From: Prosapia bicincta
Taxonomy: Eukaryota > Arthropoda > Insecta > Hemiptera > Cercopidae
DNA length: 64,000 nt
Reading direction: 5' to 3'
Assembly: GCA_036971475.1 (NCBI GenBank)
Contig: JBAIZL010000004.1
Coordinates: forward strand, 73,132,133 to 73,196,132
Shown here: positions 24,301 through 36,531 of the stretch, one piece after another
How the letters are laid out: each line of letters opens with the position of its first letter
Numbering within the stretch: the first letter of the stretch is position 1
Translations under genes and position numbers: made by a program
The notes under the pieces: model-generated
Seen by the model: the letters and a program-made list of their open reading frames with translations, nothing else
What the model was told of the DNA's origin: nothing
Database searches by the model: none

Positions 24301-25860
24301 AACAAAATTACACAAACACCATTAGACATCAAGTTAATTAAAGTTTAGCTAGTGATAACAATTCACAATGGTAAAAAATTTAAACAGTTTACTCTAAATC
24401 TTACTACACATTAGTTTATTAAAACAAACACACCAGTTTATTGAAACAAATAGACTAGTTTTGACGACGATATCACTTTCATCCATGCTTGGCTACTACT
24501 AACCATCAGTGCCATTGTACACTATTAGACACTTGGAAAAACATGACAATATACAACTGCTTCAGAAAATTGGGACTTGCAAAATTTTCAAATGGAAACG
24601 AAGATAACAAGAATATTGCTTGTTAGTATTGCTTGCTTTTGTCTCAATGGCTTTAAAGCAAGAAAAACAACAAAATCTGCTATTAAAAATAAATTTTTAT
24701 ATGAGTTTGTAGATATAAGCACTATAGTAATTGATGACTGGCCTTGAGACCAATGTAAAAAAATCGCACAACATTCCACTATTTCACAAGAGAGTTACTT
24801 GCGTATACTAACAAGAGAAAGTGTTTACTAACACCACTTAGGCATTAAGTAGAATGATTCAAGTGATGCTGTAGATCTTTTTCCTGAATTTTTTAAAATC
24901 TAGATATGATAGAACAAATATTCTATCAGCTTAGTTATTTCAGCTACAGTTAAAAAAAAACATCGAGTTCTCAATACCTAATGTTTGTGTTCCTACACAA
25001 ACAACAGACATTGTCAAATCAATGTGATTTTCACAGTTTACTGTAAAATTAAGAGGTTGCTTTCACTGCAGTAACTTTTTACTTTTTGTTTTTTTCTACA
25101 GAATATTGATATGAATAAAATTGGCTTTATTCAAGAAATTGATCTGTTCTTCTGTTTTTTCAACATCCATCAGTCCTTTTTCCCAGATAAATATAACTCT
25201 ATTAACAAATAATGCCTTTACAAAATTTGACTCAGCAGTCATTGCACACAAACATATATCAATTATCTTCAGAATTTTACATATATATGTACATATTTAT
25301 TTTAAAATACGGATTTTTTAACTGAAAAAGACCATTGCACAATTGGATTGTTGAAAAGGTTAGAAATATACAGACTATTATGTGTGGCGTTGGTTGCCGG
25401 TCTAACCAACCACTTTATTTCTTAGTCAAGGAGTGTTTGCAGCACTTAATTATAGGACTTGTGCACAATATATCAAGTTATTGACTGATATCCATCCAGT
25501 CAAGCTATGTGCCTAAGATGTCTAGGTGTTCGAAATGATCAAAAGTGAGTCTTGCTCATAACACTTGGAACAATGGTTGAGGTTATAAAAACAGTAGACA
25601 TGATCCCAAAAATCAAGAGAGGTAATTCTTTTGGTTTTCAGTGTAAATATCATTATTTTAATAGAATCTCTTAGTTGTAATAAATTGTTATTTGATTAAC
25701 CTTCTTTGATTCTTTGCGATAAACTGAGCAATCAAGCTTTACTCTACTTGAAGAAAATAGCCCAGTTTTCCAATGCTTTGATGTTGCAAGGATAATGCCA
25801 ACTCCTAAGTTATAATATAACATATAAATAATATTTGAGCTGGCTTGTGAGTGAAAGTTA
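21309..25860. other. Intron, mostly unrecognised
   Basis: First two-thirds of the 6.7 kb intron inside FN3-2. The only motif noted is a possible hammerhead-like core on the - strand at 24451-24487. The part at about 22100-22310 is less AT-rich, with no identifiable ends. Confidence 0.5.
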
Positions 25861-26169
25861 TAATTAAAGAATAAAAATATGGTACAACTCACAAATATAA
25901 ATTTTTTTATTTCATACGTGTTTCAACGACTAATTTGTCGTCATCCTCAATGAAGATACACAAACCAAATTAACTATAAAAAAAAATATTAAACAAAATA
26001 TTTTAACAAAACTTTTGTTAAAACGTTATAGGTTATGTTTAATATTTTTTTTAGTTAATTTGATTTGTGTACCTTCACTAAGGATGACGACAAATTAGTC
26101 GTTGAAACACGTATGAAATCAAATTTTTTATATTTGTGAGTTGTACCATATTTTTATTCTTTAATTATA
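25861..26169. repeat. Foldback element, family C, copy 1
   Basis: Arms of about 130 bases: taattaaagaataaaaatat at the left end mirrors atatttttattctttaatta at the right; inside, acgtgtttcaacgactaatt mirrors aattagtcgttgaaacacgt. The loop is about 60 bases of A/T-rich sequence with its own smaller inverted repeat (aaaacttttgttaaaacg). A partial copy lies at 27598. Confidence 0.9.
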
Positions 26170-27597
26170 CTATAACAGTTTACTACAAATATAGCCAACA
26201 TTAAAACATGCTTATAAAGTTAATAGAGTATACTGATATCTGTTGTGTCCATTCAAAGTGTAACTATAACATTATTTTTTACAAACTGTGTATGAACATT
26301 TTATCATTTGAATCAAGTTTCAAAACTTGAAATTTTTAAGTAAACATTTTAACAAATATTGTGACTGGAGATAAAAGTCCCATAGTATCAAACAAACCTG
26401 CTTATAAATAAAAGGAAACTTTCGTTTCGTCTAGTAATTTTTTTATCAGTACCTAACAGGATACATAGCTTTTTATTTTGCTGAAAGTTCTTTGTCTAAA
26501 GGCTCCATTCAAAGGCCTATGTTAGCATGTTTAATTGTTATTTTAAAAAGTGATCAACCAAATCAAAGCACCAAACAATTATCGTTATCGTTGTCATTTT
26601 TGTTTACTAGAACTTATCTAAATGTTTAACATTAGCTTCGGTTATTTTAACAATAACAATTAAGCAACATTAATAGAATACATGGAAGTAGGTTTTCTCC
26701 TTTAAAGAGACAAGTATTGGAGCCAGTTTCATCATGTTTTGCAAGTCACATTGTAACGTATCTGGTTGTATTGTACTACTATTATCTTTAAAGATTCTTT
26801 AAAAGCATCGAAATGTGTTATAACTACCTGATCTTTAGTTAACCTGGTATATAGTATAACAACCTGTGTATATAGTCATTATGAGATCAGTATATGCGTA
26901 GTATTTTTGAAGTGGTGTTAGTCTTGTTTGAAGACAATCTTGAAACTTGGCTTTCTTGCAATCAAATATTTTTTTAATGAGTGTGAAGTGTTTTAAAAAA
27001 AATCAATGATTTAATTGACAATAGGTGGAAAATGTACTAAACTTAATAATCTCTATGTTCTTCAATCATCTCATTGGTCTGTTACCAATAATTACACTTC
27101 AACCTTCTCTTATTCTCATTGCTGTATGAGTTTATAGAGGTTACACTACGTGCTTCTACGCAAAGCTGAGATTCTGCAGTATAGTTCTTTGATTTAGATT
27201 GATTGTGGTAAGTAACAATCAGAGGTTGTCTATCCGAGATGAAACCTTCAGTTGTTCACCCTACTGAAGTATTTCCAGCTATCTGAGTATTAATGTGGTC
27301 TCAAATATGATTATTCAACTGTCAGTTGTTTATCACTAATATTAATTTATAATTTAATTAACTTATAATAATTTAGTATTTCATTTAATACCTCCTAAAA
27401 TTAACATTAACGTGCATAAGTCTGAGCTTGCAGAGACATATGATATCTTAAACTAACGAAGATACTCACTGACCTGTGAATGTTGAAACTTGAACTAAAG
27501 ATTTTTATCCTTCTACCTTATTTTAGTCAAATTGTTAATTATGTATAGAAAATTTAATGTTTTGTATTACTGCAATATTCCAAACCTTTATAAGGTT
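26170..27597. other. Intron, nothing recognised
   Basis: No coding match, transposon end or RNA feature seen between the two copies of foldback family C. Confidence 0.5.
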
Positions 27598-27737
27598 ATA
27601 AATAATATTCGAACTGGTTTGTGAGTGAAAGTTATAATTAAAGTGAGTTATATTTGTGAGTTGTACCATATTTTTATTATGAAATAAAAAAATTGTATAT
27701 TTGTGAGTTGTACCATATTTTTATTCTTTAATTATAC
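27598..27737. repeat. Foldback family C, partial second copy
   Basis: Shares the flank gtgagtgaaagttataatta with copy 1 and contains atttgtgagttgtaccatat twice in the same direction, ending ttctttaattatac. It looks like rearranged arm ends with the centre lost. Confidence 0.75.
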
Positions 27738-28003
27738 TTTATAAGGTTGTTTAGTTATCATATGTCTAAAATATACATATCTTAGGTACAGAATTGTTGC
27801 TATTATTGTTGTTTAAGTTCTACAGATTTATTACTTGGTCTCTTCATTTCAATTGATTTTCTCATTCTAGACATTGATAATAAATACCATGACAAAACCG
27901 TTTATCCAGTATGTGTTTTTTTTAGCATTCAACAACTAAACACTTTGTAGATTGTTGAATAGTTACAAAAATAATATTATACGTTACATTTGTTTACTTT
28001 CAG

Positions 28004-28079
28004 GTTGCTGCTTGTAGTGAGTATACAAACCAATGTGGTAACTGGTCTGAAGTTATAAATGGTACAACAATGGATGGAG
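28004..28079 (+). CDS. Ptp69D: Ptp69D-like exon e: C-terminal strands of FN3-2
   Basis: This 76-base exon has acceptor tttactttcag and donor gatggaggtacat. It reads VAACSEYTNQCGNWSEVING then TTMDG, the F and G strands that close an FN3 domain. A Cys pair (C..C) and NWS/NGT N-glycosylation sequons are visible. It enters in phase 0 and leaves in phase 1, matching exons d and f. It is preceded by a 6.7 kb intron and is too short to stand out without the flanking phases. Confidence 0.85.
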
Positions 28080-28730
28080 GTACATTATAATATTCTTAAT
28101 AATAACATGCTTTAAACTAAATAAAATAAAATAATTAAAGCTATGGCATACATAGCTGAAAAATAGAAAATTATTTAATCAAAGTAAAACTTAAACATAA
28201 AATTTTCAAAATAAATCATAAATAACCAGCTCAAGTATGTGAAGTTCTCATGTTTTCAATTTAAATATTCTAATTCCCCATTTTTGTTGAAAGGAATTAG
28301 GTTTGATATTCTCACTAAAAGAGGGATTTGATATTTAAAAAAAATACTAGAACTTCAAGTTTCCTCTTGTAAAATTGTTTTGTCTGCTTACATTTAATTT
28401 TATTTAAGTAAAGCAAATTAACATAATTTTTCAAATGTGGTGACTAAGTGTATGACAACCCAATTCAACTTAATTAGTTACCCCAAAGGAAATTTGGATT
28501 TTTTTTTAGGTTGATTGACTGTCATAAACCAACATCCTTTAATTATTGAAAAAAATTAATATGGATTTAATAAACATACCTCTCTTCCTGTCTAATCGAA
28601 TTTTAATATATTAATTTTGCTGGACATTCATTAATCCTCTTAAATATGTATCTTTAAAACAAAAATTAATTGTAATAAACATTTCACTTGCTTAATCATG
28701 TTTTAGCAATATATTTTAATCGTTTCTTTG

Positions 28731-28777
<47 letters not shown>

Positions 28778-28780
<3 letters not shown>

Positions 28781-29580
28781 TTTTTTGGATTAGGAGACTG
28801 ACAGACTTACCTTGGTAAGAGTCCACTCTGTAGTCTTGAAATAGAAACACATAAAAGCACTTAAACAATGATATATTTCAACCACACAGTGGTCTTTATC
28901 AATCGAAGAGAAAACACAAAAAGAAATATGAGAGAATGAAATAAAATAATTGTAATCACAGATTGTGTAGAGTAGAAATCAGATGTCACAGATGCACAGA
29001 TTAAAGATATATATATTGTTTCCATGAACATATGAGTGATTATAGTTTATATAAGTCTGTCAGGGAAAAAGAGATAAGGCTATTAGGAAAAAAAAAATGA
29101 ATGGATTTATCTGATGTTGAGGTTAGGGGATTCCCACCATCATACCAGTGGTATACCAAGTCCAGAGAATCCCCTAACCTCAACATCAGATAAATCCATT
29201 CATTTTATTTTGTTTGTTTTTTTTTTTTTGTTTTTTTTTTTTCCTAATAGCCTTATCTCTTTTCCCCTGACAGACTTATATAAACTATAATCACTCATAT
29301 GTTCATGGAAACAATATATATATCTTTAATCTGTGCATCTGTGACATCTGATTTCTACTCTACACAATCTGTGATTACAATTAGTTTATTTCATTCTCTC
29401 ATATTTCTTTTTGTGTTTTCTCTTCGATTGATAAAGACCACTGTGTGGTTGAAATATATCATTGTTTAAGTGCTTTTATGTGTTTCTATTTCAAGACTAC
29501 AGAGTGGACTCTTACCAAGGTAAGTCTGTCAGTCTCCTAATCCAAAAAATCTAAATAATCTTTACCAACCAAAACTAACC

Positions 29581-29582
<2 letters not shown>
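28778..29582. repeat. Foldback family A, copy 2: long palindrome with about 365-base arms
   Basis: The outer 165 bases match copy 1. The arms then continue through tgtgacatctgatttctact and ctcaacatcagataaatcca to a loop of about 40 bases near 29130-29170. Arm identity is very high by eye, with differences mainly in a poly-T run (29215-29245). (AT)n tracts lie on both sides (28736-28777 and 29584-29611). Confidence 0.92.
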
Positions 29583-29611
<29 letters not shown>

Positions 29612-29665
29612 TCGGATCTTTGAGACTACTGTATATAATAGACTCAGATCTGTGAGACTCTACTG

Positions 29666-29671
<6 letters not shown>

Positions 29672-29740
<69 letters not shown>
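29672..29740. repeat. (AT)n microsatellite
   Basis: About 34 AT units between two foldback copies. A shorter copy lies at 29584-29611, and the 60 bases between them contain tgagactctactgtatat, resembling a Tigger-type end. Confidence 0.95.
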
Positions 29741-29743
<3 letters not shown>

Positions 29744-30297
29744 GGTTAGTTTTGGTTGGTAAAGATTATTTAGATTTTTTGGACTAAGAGACTGACAGAC
29801 TTACCTTGGTAAGAGTCCACTCTGTAGTCTTGAAATAGAAACACATAAAAGCACTTAACCAATGATATATTTCAACCACACAGTGGTATTTGTCAATCAA
29901 AGAGAAAACACAAAAAGAAATATGAGAGAATGAAATAAAATAAATATAAGTTGTAAATATAAGGACAACTTTTTTTTCCCTAATAGCCTCAGACGTCTCT
30001 AATCTCTTTTCCCCTGACAGACTTATATAAACTATAATCACTCATATGCTCATGGAAACAATATATATATATATCTTTAATCTGTGTATCTGTGACATCT
30101 GATTTCTACTCTACACAATCTGTGATACAATTTATAATTATTTTATTTCATTCTCTCATATTTCTTTTTGTGTTTTATCTTTGATTGACAAAGACCACTG
30201 TGTGATTGAAATATATCATTGTTTAAGTGCTTTTATGTGTTTCTATTTCATGACTACAGAGTGGACTCTTACCAAGGTAAGTCTGTCAGTCTCCTAG

Positions 30298-30303
<6 letters not shown>
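29741..30303. repeat. Foldback family A, copy 3 (asymmetric)
   Basis: Begins ttaggttagttttggttggt, the inverse of the tail seen after copies 1, 2 and 4. It then has a 165-base arm, a truncated left inner arm, and a right inner arm resembling that of copy 2 (gacagacttatataaactat). An inner-arm deletion therefore leaves it only partly palindromic. Confidence 0.88.
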
Positions 30304-30352
<49 letters not shown>

Positions 30353-30384
30353 CCAACGGAAAAACAATGGATAACGTAAAATAT

Positions 30385-30440
<56 letters not shown>
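30303..30440. repeat. (AT)n tracts around a 40-base unique segment
   Basis: Two AT runs (30303-30349 and 30391-30440) flank ccaacggaaaaacaatggat, which also occurs at 19651 beside an AT run. Confidence 0.9.
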
Positions 30441-30443
<3 letters not shown>

Positions 30444-30676
30444 TTAAATTTAATATATTAACCCTAAAACATCACATTTATATGTTACACACATTTATAT
30501 TTATGTTAATATGTCAATTTTTTTTATGCCGATTTGTATAAATTATGTCAGTTAAGAACAGAGTAAAACAATATGGAAACTTAACAGCCAAATTTAAATA
30601 CACCATTTAGTATGGAATTGCATTCATTATATTGATGGATTTTGATATTAATATAAAACTGTGATGTATGTTTTAG

Positions 30677-30798
30677 TGTCAGGACCACCAGAAAATGTAA
30701 CAGTGCTTTGTAAATATGACAACATCAGTCGATCTAGCTTTGTTTTTGTTTCATGGACACCTCCTTCACAGCCTAATGGGAAGATTGTTCGTTACAAT
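30677..30798 (+). CDS. Ptp69D: Ptp69D-like exon f: start of FN3-3
   Basis: The acceptor is gttttag and the donor tacaatgtaagt. The split codon GTG gives VSGPPENVTVLCKYDN, then FVFVSWTPPSQPNGKIVRYN, a textbook FN3 A-B-C strand pattern (P-x-N-V, S-W-x-P-P, N-G-x-I-x-x-Y). It ends in phase 0 and continues with VVLEG in exon g. Two long foldback elements and (AT)n tracts fill the intron just upstream. Confidence 0.92.
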
Positions 30799-33700
30799 GT
30801 AAGTTTAAAAGCTATGGCTCTGTTTTCATCATCAAAATAGCTTACTATTTATGTTACTCTTACTCTTAGAGCTATATTAAGGTTTAATACATAGTTTGTT
30901 CAAACACTAATTTCTGTGTTATGCTAAATAAAATAATTTTAACTGTTTTTTAGACAAAATCCACTTTTTCATTCAACTGTTTACATCGTGTTTGTTTTCC
31001 CATACAAATTTTTGAAAAATTTACTGTTTTTTGGTAAATAAAAGTCTGTAATGTATTATTTTCAACAATACCGAGATTAAGTTAGTCTATTAAAAAAAAG
31101 AATATTGCACATCCTTACAACAGATTTAGTATTATATGTTATTACAGTAACTTCTAATAATTTTTGTTTTACTATAAAACCCATTATTTTACAAGTTAAC
31201 GTGTTTTTAGGAGTATGTAAACATTTATTTTTATCTGTTCCCATAACTATTTGAAGTAAACTAATTTTAACAGTTATAGGCTGTCCATTTTTCAATTTTA
31301 ATTAATTCAAAAAATAAATGGCAATTGTGGGACTTATGACAGTATGTAACTTCAAATATATCATGAAAATAGGAAAACAAGTTTATAACATTGCAACATA
31401 ATACTATTAAAGTGTTTTATAGTTAAATTTGCTAGACATTCAGATATCTCCTAGGAAAGCATAAAATTCATATAATACAGAACATAAGAATCTTATTTCT
31501 ATTATATTATTAGATTTCTAAATATTAAATGTATCACATTTATAAAATTTAAATTTTCTGAAATAGGCCCTAGTAATGAACCTAATTAATAATTATAGCT
31601 TAAACCATTAACAGTATATTAAATAATTATATTTACTGTTAACGTATTGGGAAATAATGTAATTTCCTAAATACGTACATTTTAACCTTCCGCTATATAA
31701 AATTCAGAATGTAACTAAACCTACAAGTAATACAAACAGCTTTTGTATGAAATCATATATTCTAACAATTTAATTAGATATATCATATTTCTGAATCTGT
31801 AAGAAATTACATTTGGAAATTATGTAAACATAACCTCCATGCAGCCTGTAATTGAATATGTACACCGTTGTTAACATTAACAGTTATGTTTGATTTTCAG
31901 TCATGTTCAGGACAATTGTTACACATTCTTGTAAAAGTTCTGAAGTGATTGCTAGGTTCTACTGATTGCAAATTTTGTTATAAGCTGCACTAAAAAAAAT
32001 TGTATTAGAAAGAACCAACGCCCACTAATAACAATGTGAAATCTACAAAATAAATGTAAAAGTATTAAAGTAGTAAAAGAGGCTTAACTCATTAAAGATT
32101 GCTGCTTAGATGCTGTAGTAGAACCCCCAAACAGGCATTTTTTGTAAAAGTTTGGAATTTTATAGTAATAATTTGAAAAGTCCCACCTAATGTGTAATAG
32201 TTAAGATTTCCTCTTTAAATTGGTATCTATAAATCATTAATCAAATTTTTTTCAATTTAAATTCCAGCAAATATTTATTAAAATTATTGTACCTTTTTTT
32301 ACATTTGAGAGCTGTAATTAAATTTTGGTTATTTCATTATTACTAGATCAGTTGCTGTTAGTTTTTACATATATTACCGAAACAAAATTACTATAATAGA
32401 ATAAGAAATGAAACACGTATAATAGACATTTTAATTTGTGGAGTTAGCTTGTACATAGAATTTTTTAAAACACTGGGTAAACATAAGCCTGCATCACTTG
32501 CTTTACACTAATAGTGTGTATCTTATTTAACAGCTTTTCCAGTCTTTGCTTTATTGGATTCTGAACAAACCTTGCAGATTCGTTGTGATGTTTTTGATTT
32601 CTCAGATAGGGGCTTTTTTTCAGGAAAGTGTCTGGCAGGTAGACAATTTATTGATAATGATGATGTCCTTAGCTCCTGTCGATGTTCATGTTCAAGTGCT
32701 CTATGCTAGCATTTCAGCTAACTTTGTGATTTAGTCAACAAGATGTACAGGAGTTGTCCTGGTTTCTTTGAAAATGATAAATGTACGATTATCATCATAT
32801 ATACATGGAAAAGTACTCTTTTTCATTATTTCATTTGACACCTATGAAATGGATAGTAGCTCATAAGCTGATCTCTGTAATCAACCCGAATTTGTTTTGA
32901 TTGTAGTCAATGACTACATCAGTTTTTATTTTGTTCAAATTTTGACTTTACTTTTGACTATACTCGCTGTATTTTTGTGCTTGGTACTCTGTCTTTCCAC
33001 TGCAGAAAAAAATATATGTTTTTTGTCTATCATTCTTTTGTAATTTGAGACCAACTAACCCTTTATCCACTTCTACTCTATTACTTCTTACAGTACCTAC
33101 AACTCATGGAATAATAAAGGACTGGAATAAAATTGATCCTTGTAAATTGTGTCTTTTAAAATATTTTTGATAACAGAATCTGTTGAATAACTGTTGTATT
33201 ATTACTAATGTTAGCTTGTTCATCTATAAATTTCTATGTTAGTACATACCTTGTTTTTGTGTCACATAGTCTATACTATATTATGCTATATTTATATGGG
33301 ATTTGTTTTGAATGTAAATTTTAAATTCCAGTCTACCTGGAAAAGGAAACATTCCCTCATCAACAGTTGGGTTTTCATGAGGTTTCAGGGCGCTTTTACT
33401 TCGTTCAATAAATTTTTTATACTTACATATTATTTAATGTAAAGAGTCATGCCTTTACATGGTACAAGGAACAAAGTTTGTTAGAAATGTGTGCCATAGC
33501 AAGGATTGACATGAACCTGTCACTTGATAGTTTATTGCTAGTAAAGGGAATTTATAATACTGGATTTGCTGTCCAGTATTGAGAAAGTCAGGGCTTTTTC
33601 ACTACACACATATGTAGAATTATTCCAAAAAATTGTAAAGTTCTGACTATTCCACTACTGAACACTTATTCTATAAAGAATTCAGTTTCATTTTCCCCTG

Positions 33701-33946
33701 ATATCGAAGAGTGTTTATTGAATCAGTAGTATAACAGTTTGTTTCAATTTTTATAATTCTTAACAAACCTTGGTCAAAAAGTGTGAGAAACGATCCAGGA
33801 CATTAGAAGATTCATCAACTGGAATTGAAACTCCAGAACTTTCCTTGAATACTGGTAGTTAAGGTTGAAGTAAATCACTCCGAATTCATGGTGTATTTTG
33901 AAAAAAAGATTGAATTTGTTGTACACTTGATAATTCAATCATATTA
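30799..33946. other. Intron, nothing recognised
   Basis: AT-rich intron inside FN3-3. No transposon end or coding similarity seen. Confidence 0.5.
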
Positions 33947-34080
33947 CAGTAGAGTCTTAGTAATTCAAGATAAATAGGACCAAGACACCCTCGGATTACC
34001 GAAAACTCAATACTGAATACATTCCTGTGCATTAGAAAAAGTAGGAGTTTTAATGAACTTTAATACTGTAATAAGAATGC
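33947..34080. mobile_element. Tigger-like element end (left 130 bases)
   Basis: After TA, CAGTAGAGTCTTAGTAATTC is followed by gattaccgaaaactc, gcattagaaaaa and aataagaatgcataaaataa, matching 17477-17840 in order. It lacks the 202-base insert present there. The right end was not found. Confidence 0.7.
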
Positions 34081-34102
34081 ATAAAATAAGTTTACAGAAC
34101 TT

Positions 34103-34290
34103 TATATGAACATTTCTTGAAGGCCCGACTCTTTCCTTTGGATACCATATGTATATAAACATTTCTTGAAAACCCAGCTCATTTCCTTTGCATTCCGTAT
34201 TTATATGAACATTTCATGAAAGCCCAACTCATTTCCTTTGCATACAGAATTTATATGAACATTCCTTGGAAGCCTATCTCATATCCGGAA
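34103..34290. repeat. Tandem repeat, about 3.7 units of 50 bases
   Basis: Diverged units start atatgaacatttcttgaa (34103, 34152, 34203, 34253) and contain ctcatttcctttgcat. It directly follows the Tigger-like end. Confidence 0.85.
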
Positions 34291-35151
34291 TTGTTCAAAA
34301 TTTCAGCTAATATGTCAATATTATAACACCAAGAATCCATGTTTACGAAGTACAAACAGGTGAATCAGTAAAAAAAATGGCGAACTCAGCTCTCTCAACA
34401 CTACCACGTATTTTACGTGATCATTAATAAAATATTTATGATAGTGGAACTCCAGTATGTTTTCCTAAGTACTAAATATATTATATACTTGAGTGAGCTG
34501 TAACAAATTAGAGACATATGCGAGACGTTTTAATAAAGCTTTTAGGCCGCAAACTGATGCACGTATTAGATACGTTGTTTGTTGAGCAGAACTATAACAT
34601 TCATTCCTTATATTCAGTGTGTTAATACAGTATTTTGATTTCTATAATTTAATAAAATGTATTTGAAGTGTTTGAAAGAAACCCTTTTGAAACCACACAA
34701 CTTTTTCTAGTGTACACTATCTAAAAGTACACTATATATACAGATATTCTAGTGTATAATTAGTTGTTATATTAGATTGCTCATATAAACATAAGGTCTT
34801 TATTAGACAACATTTTTACCGAAGAAACTATTTTACCAAATATTTTTAATAAGTTTTATGAAATCCATAAATGTCTTGAATTAATTGCTCTAAAATCCAT
34901 CTTCATTTTAACCTGGTTTTGGTAAAGAAAGTAATAAGCAATTTATACGTATATGCATATGAGTAAAACTCTTTTTGTATAATTTAATAATAAAAATAAA
35001 ATGTAGGGAAATAAACTTAATGAAAATGTGTAATACTAGTGATTAATATTAGGTTATTTAACTTTAACCTCAAACTTAAATACTATTTGTGACATCATAC
35101 TGATTCTTAACAAAGCCCTAACTTATGAACATGATTTTTATCAATGTTTAG

Positions 35152-35291
35152 GTTGTTCTTGAAGGTTCGGCAATCTTTCGAGATGAACGTGGTGAATGGG
35201 ATGAAAGATCATGGGGTCCAAAAGTGAAGAGCATTGATGAAAGTTCTCACAGTGCCAGCTTTGACTCAGTCCCTCCTAATACAAATTACAC
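35152..35291 (+). CDS. Ptp69D: Ptp69D-like exon g: middle of FN3-3
   Basis: Acceptor caatgtttag; donor ttacacgtaagt. It reads VVLEGSAIFRDERGEWDERS, then WGPKVKSIDESSHSASFDSV and PPNTNYT, that is, strand C', a charged insert and the strand E/F motif V-P-P-N-T-x-Y. The insert makes this FN3 longer than the usual 90 residues, as is typical of the last Ptp69D repeat. It leaves in phase 2, with the Thr codon split. Confidence 0.88.
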
Positions 35292-35464
35292 GTAAGTATT
35301 TCAGTCTTTATTGCTTCATTATAATATGTATCGGAAAATACATAAAACCATCCTTTTTGGATGGTTAGACATTTGACCGGTTGATCCAAGATGTCTGTGA
35401 AAAACAGAACCAATCAACATATTTCACCAGGTGTCAAAAAATGTATGTGTATATGTATATATAT

Positions 35465-35897
35465 AAAGATTATTTGGATTTTTTGGACTAGGAGACTGAC
35501 AGACTTACCTTGGTAAGAGTCCACACTGTAGTCTTGAAATAGAAACACATAAAAGAACTTAAACAATGATATATTTCAACCACACAGTGGTATTTGTCAA
35601 TCGAAGAGAAAACACAAAAAGAAATATGAGAGATTGAAATAAAATAAATATAAGTTGTCAACTTATATTTATTTTATTTCATTCTCTCTTTATTTTATTT
35701 TATTTCATTCTCTCATATTTCTTTTTGTGTTTTCTCTTCGATTGACAAAGACCACTGTGTGGTTGAAATATATCATTGTTTAAGTGCTTTTATGTGTTTC
35801 TATTTCAAGACTACAGTGTGGACTCTTACCAAGGCAAGTCTGTCAGTCTCCTAGTCCAAAAAATCCAAATAATCTTTACCAACCAAAACTAACCTAA
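35465..35897. repeat. Foldback family A, copy 4
   Basis: Starts aaagattatttggatttttt and ends with its inverse, followed by taccaaccaaaactaacct. The centre near 35660-35700 contains a short duplication of ttattttatttcattctctc. It sits 170 bases after exon g. Confidence 0.9.
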
Positions 35898-36126
35898 AAA
35901 TGTATATATATATATATAAATTTATTTTAGAGTTCATTCTGTTGTGTATTTTTAGAAACTGGAAATAATAAGAAAACACTTTTGATTTATTTTAGGAGTT
36001 TAGAAACACTTGACTAAGGTGAAACAAAATTTTATTTGTATGAAAAAGAGCAAGAAGATATATAATCTGCTTTGGTGGAATTTTAAATTATTGTGTGTAG
36101 AATTTAAATTCCAGTTTAAATCTTTA

Positions 36127-36531
36127 GCAATGCCTGCAAATAAAAAATGTCAAAAAGCACATTCCTAAATGAATATATATTGTTATCACACCCAAAATAT
36201 ATGATAAACATTGGCTAACTTACATCTGTCATATGAATACAAAAACTTTTTCGCTTTGCAATGCCTGAGAATAAAATATTTCAAAAAGCACATTACTAAA
36301 TAAATATATATTGGGTATATGTTATCACACCAAATATATATGATAAACATTGGCTAACTTACATCTGTCATATGAATACAAAAACTTTTTCGCTTTGCAA
36401 TGCCTGAGAATAAAATATGTCAAAAAGCACATTACTAAATAAATATATATTGGGTATATGTTATCACACCAAATATATATGATAAACATTGGCTAACTTA
36501 CATCTGTCATATGAATACAAAAACTTGTTCA
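36127..36531. repeat. Tandem repeat, about three units of 131-139 bases
   Basis: Units begin gcaatgcctg at 36127, 36258 and 36397 and run through aaaaagcacatt, tatatattg and cattggctaacttacatctg to gaatacaaaaactt. Units 2 and 3 are nearly identical; unit 1 is more diverged and 8 bases shorter. Confidence 0.92.

Noticed and set aside
32546..32734. Open frame of 62 codons in the FN3-3 intron
   Set aside because: No recognisable motif and it does not join the exon chain in any phase.
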